Assembly (NCBI GenBank): GCA_045113775.1
Contig: JBGUJH010000100.1
Location: 1-41,896 of the forward strand
DNA: 41,896 nucleotides
From: CAG-791 sp045113775
Lineage (GTDB): Bacteria > Bacillota > Clostridia > Lachnospirales > Lachnospiraceae
Reading direction: 5' to 3'
The notes beneath the pieces were generated by a model, which was given only the letters and a program-made list of their open reading frames with translations, had not been told where the DNA came from and ran no database searches. Position 1 is the first letter of the stretch, and each line of letters starts with the position of its first letter. Both the position numbers and the translations under genes were made by a program. Below, piece after piece: positions 38,686 to 41,896 of the stretch.

Positions 38686-41600
38686 TCACAATTCTTTTCT
38701 AATCCCTTCCAGCGTCATAAATGCAAATTCTGCGGGAATATCCCCCCGCCCCCGGTCCTGAAGCTCCCGCATCAGCCTGGGCAGCAGCGCCTCGGGTGAA
38801 GCATCCGGATCTGAGGAGCACAGGATCCAGGCGCACACGAATAACAATATCGGAGGGTTCATCGGAGTGAACTGCATTTCTTTCAGCATGTACACCAGTT
38901 CCCAGACCTGGGCATGCCCGCCTGAAACAACTGCCAGATACCTGCCGTCCCGGGAGGCAGCAATATCTTCCACATTTTCAAACATACGAATGCTGCAGAG
39001 CATCTTTCGGTTAGAAATATCATAGAATTTCAGCTCTTTTTGGTCTGCGAAAGCGATCATTGACATGTTGGAGAGGAAGCAGACCTTGTCAGGAGCAGCG
39101 ATCCCGTGCCCGCGGGCCTCCTGGAACCGGTCTCCCAGCGGGGTATATCCGCCATTTCCTCTCAGGTCAAACATGCCCAGACCTCTCTGCCTGCTGGCCA
39201 TGGCCAGCGTGGAATCAGTCAGGTCCACATCAATTTCCAGGTCACTGTCGTATGGAAAAATACGCCCCCTTCGATCCGCCTCATCATAGAGCATGATGTA
39301 ATCCTCAAAGCGTATAGTCACCCAGTTGTTGTTGAAACCGAAATGTATATCTTCGATTCTCTCCGGACCTTTTGGCCGTTTCGCAAAGGTGTCCAGATAC
39401 CTGCCATTTGCCGTCCAAAGATTCAGCATGCCGACGGCATCACCGGTGGCCAGGCGCTGCCCGTCTCTGCTGATCGCCAGAGCGGTAACTTCTCCGGTGT
39501 GTTTTGCGGGTTCGAGTCGGACCACGCATTCGGCCCGCACAGCACCGGTACCGGCGTCCACAATCCGGATAGCACGGTTCTCCTGCTCCGCGCGGACATA
39601 AAAAGTCCCATCCGGGCTCAGGCGGGAGCAGATATGTTTCGACGGATCGTTTGTATTGATGTCCACACCAGCCCGATCATGCCTCAGGCTTCCCCCGGCC
39701 GCAGCCGGATCCGAGACTCCCCCTCTGTTGTCCGAGATAAGCTCGCCTGTTTTCATATCGTAAAGCCGCTGTCCGACCAGAAGGCGCCCGGAGTCGTCAC
39801 TGAAGCTGACCTTCTCGTTCCGGCCAACTTCTGGGATGCGCAGCACAGGCCACTGGGCGAGAATGTGGACGGGCATACAATGCCGTGTCAATTCACGGTA
39901 AAATTCCATCCACTCCGGCTCATAAAGCACGTCACCCAGCAGATGGTCCTGATGGACAGCCGTCAAGAGCTTAGCCGCGCTGCCGTAATGCCCTTTGTCC
40001 GCCTCTTCTTTGAGTATCTCCAGCTGATCATCCCGCATTATCCGGAGGTTATCCAGACCTTCCAGGCTTTGGATCCGGCTGAGGCGCCAGACACAACGGA
40101 AATCCGCCTTTTCTGCCCGGGCAGCGAAATCACGCAGTTTCGCCATTGTCGCTTCGTTAGGACCACTGTGCATTGCGCCGAGCTGTCTGAGCCAGCGATG
40201 GTCCTCAAGGCTGCCGCGACCCGCGTAGTCCCTCAACAGATCGACGATAGCCTCATCGGAGAGCGGCTTGTTTCTGTCGGAATTATAGCCGAGGGTATCC
40301 AGCACCTCATTCATCGTTTTCCGGTCGCCGCCCTCCCGGCTAAGGGCAGCCAGCAGCAGACCGGTATCCGCATCATACACATCGGTAGAATGGTTATCCC
40401 AGTTGGCATAAAGATAGCACTGTGCTTCAGTAAGAGCCATGCTGCCGCTGCGCAGTCCGTGGAGGCACCTGTTGAAAAGCGTGTCTGTGTGGGCGGGATC
40501 CAAAAGCGCCGCCTTTGTCCACAGTTTTTCCGCATCCGCAGGTCTTCCGAGGTCGAGGAAGCTGAGAGCGTGGTTATTCAGGGAATCCGCGTTGTCCGGA
40601 GCCGCCTTCGCCTCAGGCCGCGGGTAATCTTCGCCGGTCTCCTCGAGGTATATTTTGACCAGTGCCGATTCCACCTCTCCAAAATCGCGGGGGCGTTCGT
40701 CGGGCATCTGCTCCAGGCACTTCACCAGCAGTTCCTGCAGAGAGTTCGGAATCGGATGCTCAGCACACATGTCAAAATAGTCCCTGCACGCAATGCCTGC
40801 GAGAGGGCCGGTGGCGTCTCTGCCGTGCGCCCAGGGCTTATCGCCGAGATACATTTCCAGCACGCTCACTGCCCAGCTGTAGATATCCGTCCTGTGTGTC
40901 AGCTTCTGATGAGCCGCCTGCTCCGGCGAGCAATAAGCGGGCGTCATGCCTCCTCCGCCGGGAGCCACCAGCGTCGCATTGGCGTCAGCTTCTCCCTGCG
41001 TCTGCTCTCCTTCTGTTGTCGTCAGGAGCGATCTCGCCCGCGTGATGCCGAAGTCGGAGACCTTGGCCTGCCATGTGTTTGTCAGGAGCAGGTTGTCCGG
41101 CTTCACGTCCTGATGAACAAGTTTGTTATCATGTGCGTATTTCAAACCACGGGCAAACTGGATGGCAATATCAAGCAGACGCTTCTGCACCTCGTCTTCC
41201 CCGCCCCGGTATAGCGTCCGGTTTCTGATGTGATGCTCGAGGTCGCCGTTCTCCATCCACTCAGAGAAGATTGCAGGGATCCCGTCAATCTCTCGCACAT
41301 AGTAGCAGGACACGATATTGGGATGCAGTCCCAGATTGATCCAATACCTGCATTCTTTCTCAAAGTTACTTTTCTGATCCTGCGTCCGGAAGGCCTCGTC
41401 TTTCGGTCTCTTCATGGCAAGGTCTGTGTCCCATCCTATGTGGTTCACGCGCCACACTGCTCCCATGCCCCCGCGAATGGCCTCGGATTCCACATGATAT
41501 GTATCCATGATCAGATCGCCGGGATGATAGTCTGTGATATGAACGGCGGAAGGCATCTCCGCAAACTCAGGTTCTTTCTTTGTCTGCTTTGCTTTTGACG

Positions 41601-41721
41601 GTGTCTTTTTCTTTTTTCCTTTGCTCTTCCCCGAACCTGTGCCCAGATATTCTTTCTGCAGGTCTTTCAACACATCGCCAAGAAAGCCGGCTCCGAAGCT
41701 ACTATTGTTTTTATCAGTCAT
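38686..41721 (-). CDS. Ser/Thr protein kinase with TPR and WD40-like propeller
   Basis: A 1011-aa Hanks-type kinase. N-terminal 60 residues are basic and low-complexity (GKSKGKKKKTPSK). Kinase domain about 72-365: glycine loop IRGGMGAVW (82-90), Lys in LAMKRP (104), catalytic loop VHQDVKPDN (202-210), DFG at 223-225, SPEQ at 265-268. HQD replaces HRD, so it is a non-RD kinase. TPR-like helices follow (about 375-430: SLNNHALSFLDLGRPADAEK), then a helical region and a WD40-like propeller from about 650 (GEVTALAISRDGQRLATGDA, then VGMLNLWTANGRYLDTFAKR). No membrane segment seen. The ATG at 41721 follows AAGGA by 9 nt. Partner of the tubulin-like system is inferred. Confidence 0.9.
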   Translation of the reverse strand: MTDKNNSSFGAGFLGDVLKDLQKEYLGTGSGKSKGKKKKTPSKAKQTKKEPEFAEMPSAVHITDYHPGDLIMDTYHVESEAIRGGMGAVWRVNHIGWDTDLAMKRPKDEAFRTQDQKSNFEKECRYWINLGLHPNIVSCYYVREIDGIPAIFSEWMENGDLEHHIRNRTLYRGGEDEVQKRLLDIAIQFARGLKYAHDNKLVHQDVKPDNLLLTNTWQAKVSDFGITRARSLLTTTEGEQTQGEADANATLVAPGGGGMTPAYCSPEQAAHQKLTHRTDIYSWAVSVLEMYLGDKPWAHGRDATGPLAGIACRDYFDMCAEHPIPNSLQELLVKCLEQMPDERPRDFGEVESALVKIYLEETGEDYPRPEAKAAPDNADSLNNHALSFLDLGRPADAEKLWTKAALLDPAHTDTLFNRCLHGLRSGSMALTEAQCYLYANWDNHSTDVYDADTGLLLAALSREGGDRKTMNEVLDTLGYNSDRNKPLSDEAIVDLLRDYAGRGSLEDHRWLRQLGAMHSGPNEATMAKLRDFAARAEKADFRCVWRLSRIQSLEGLDNLRIMRDDQLEILKEEADKGHYGSAAKLLTAVHQDHLLGDVLYEPEWMEFYRELTRHCMPVHILAQWPVLRIPEVGRNEKVSFSDDSGRLLVGQRLYDMKTGELISDNRGGVSDPAAAGGSLRHDRAGVDINTNDPSKHICSRLSPDGTFYVRAEQENRAIRIVDAGTGAVRAECVVRLEPAKHTGEVTALAISRDGQRLATGDAVGMLNLWTANGRYLDTFAKRPKGPERIEDIHFGFNNNWVTIRFEDYIMLYDEADRRGRIFPYDSDLEIDVDLTDSTLAMASRQRGLGMFDLRGNGGYTPLGDRFQEARGHGIAAPDKVCFLSNMSMIAFADQKELKFYDISNRKMLCSIRMFENVEDIAASRDGRYLAVVSGGHAQVWELVYMLKEMQFTPMNPPILLFVCAWILCSSDPDASPEALLPRLMRELQDRGRGDIPAEFAFMTLEGIRKEL

Positions 41722-41793
41722 GTTTGCAATTCCTTTCACAACTGCCGCCCGCTTTGTCTGCCTGTACTCTCGATGAATTCTTCAGACATTTAT

Positions 41794-41868
41794 ATTCAAG
41801 GCTCGCAAAGCGAGCCGCTGCGCCGCGTGCGGGTTGCCTGGAAGGCAACATCTTCCTTTCCGCACGCG
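41794..41868 (+). repeat. Structured dispersed element, copy 2
   Basis: Starts ATTCAAGGCTC and matches 1779-1848. Hairpin 1 is perfect (GGCTCGC AAA GCGAGCC, 41800-41816). An outer 9-bp stem CGCGTGCGG (41824-41832) / CCGCACGCG (41860-41868) encloses GTTGCC-TGGAA-GGCAAC (41833-41849). It lies upstream of the kinase start on the other strand, and may lead a plus-strand gene past the window end. Structure without coding potential suggests an RNA element or REP-like palindromic unit. Confidence 0.65.
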
Positions 41869-41896
41869 TGTGCATCATATAACTCAGCGGGGGATT

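Noticed and set aside
39106..41214. A 702-codon plus-strand frame
   Set aside because: Antisense to the kinase, whose motifs (GGMGAV, HQDVKPDN, DFG) are clear on the other strand; the long open frame reflects the GC-rich codon pattern.

Overview
The window looks like a chromosomal segment of a Gram-positive Firmicute of the class Clostridia, most likely a Lachnospiraceae-type gut or rumen anaerobe. This rests on strong AGGAGG-type ribosome binding sites at most starts, moderate GC, TTGNNN-16/17-TAnAAT promoters, and the gene families present (MATE pumps, AI-2E, VanZ, Wzx/Wzy surface polymer genes, BspA-type LRR, tubulin-like protein with a WD40 kinase). It is an inference from content; no rRNA or tRNA was seen.

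Region 1 (1-7.9 kb) holds membrane and housekeeping-type genes. Two divergent MATE transporters share a 400-nt intergenic region with back-to-back promoters, three 36-nt tandem hairpin repeats and a structured dispersed element. The plus-strand pump is fused to an RsbW/SpoIIAB-like ATPase domain. A minus-strand operon follows (AI-2E transporter, six-TM protein, MgtC/SapB), then a glutaredoxin and a VanZ-like protein that appears to be made from a leaderless mRNA.

Region 2 (7.9-13.9 kb) has a two-gene operon for a membrane-anchored protein and a 1042-aa secreted multidomain protein, a decayed gene remnant, and a large multi-pass membrane protein.

Region 3 (13.9-29.4 kb) is a 14-gene minus-strand surface polymer locus. 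In transcription order: Wzz/Wzc-like kinase, PylC/CarB-like ATP-grasp, two sugar-transfer-associated ATP-grasps, an N5-(carboxyethyl)ornithine synthase-like dehydrogenase, CapA, a GT4 glycosyltransferase, a third sugar-transfer-associated ATP-grasp, Wzy, Wzx, an initiating phosphoglycosyl transferase, GNAT, a PLP-dependent ACC-deaminase/D-cysteine-desulfhydrase-like enzyme and a hexapeptide acyltransferase. Four amide-forming ATP-grasps plus an opine-type dehydrogenase, with only one obvious conventional glycosyltransferase, suggest a polymer decorated or linked with amino acids or opines. The distal promoter is a near-copy of the promoter of the secreted-protein operon at 11.7 kb, so the two units may be co-regulated.

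Region 4 (29.4-41.9 kb) is accessory. It holds an unrecognised protein, a Sel1-like lipoprotein, a 1058-aa tubulin/FtsZ-like GTPase-fold protein, several small unknown proteins, a GNAT toxin-antitoxin module with a clear autoregulatory promoter, a BspA-type LRR protein, a 5'-truncated metzincin-like metallopeptidase and a 1011-aa Ser/Thr kinase with TPR and WD40 repeats. The tubulin-like protein and kinase may belong to one undescribed signalling or cytoskeletal system. A dispersed GGTGTCAGGTACC-type repeat occurs at module edges, consistent with past rearrangement.
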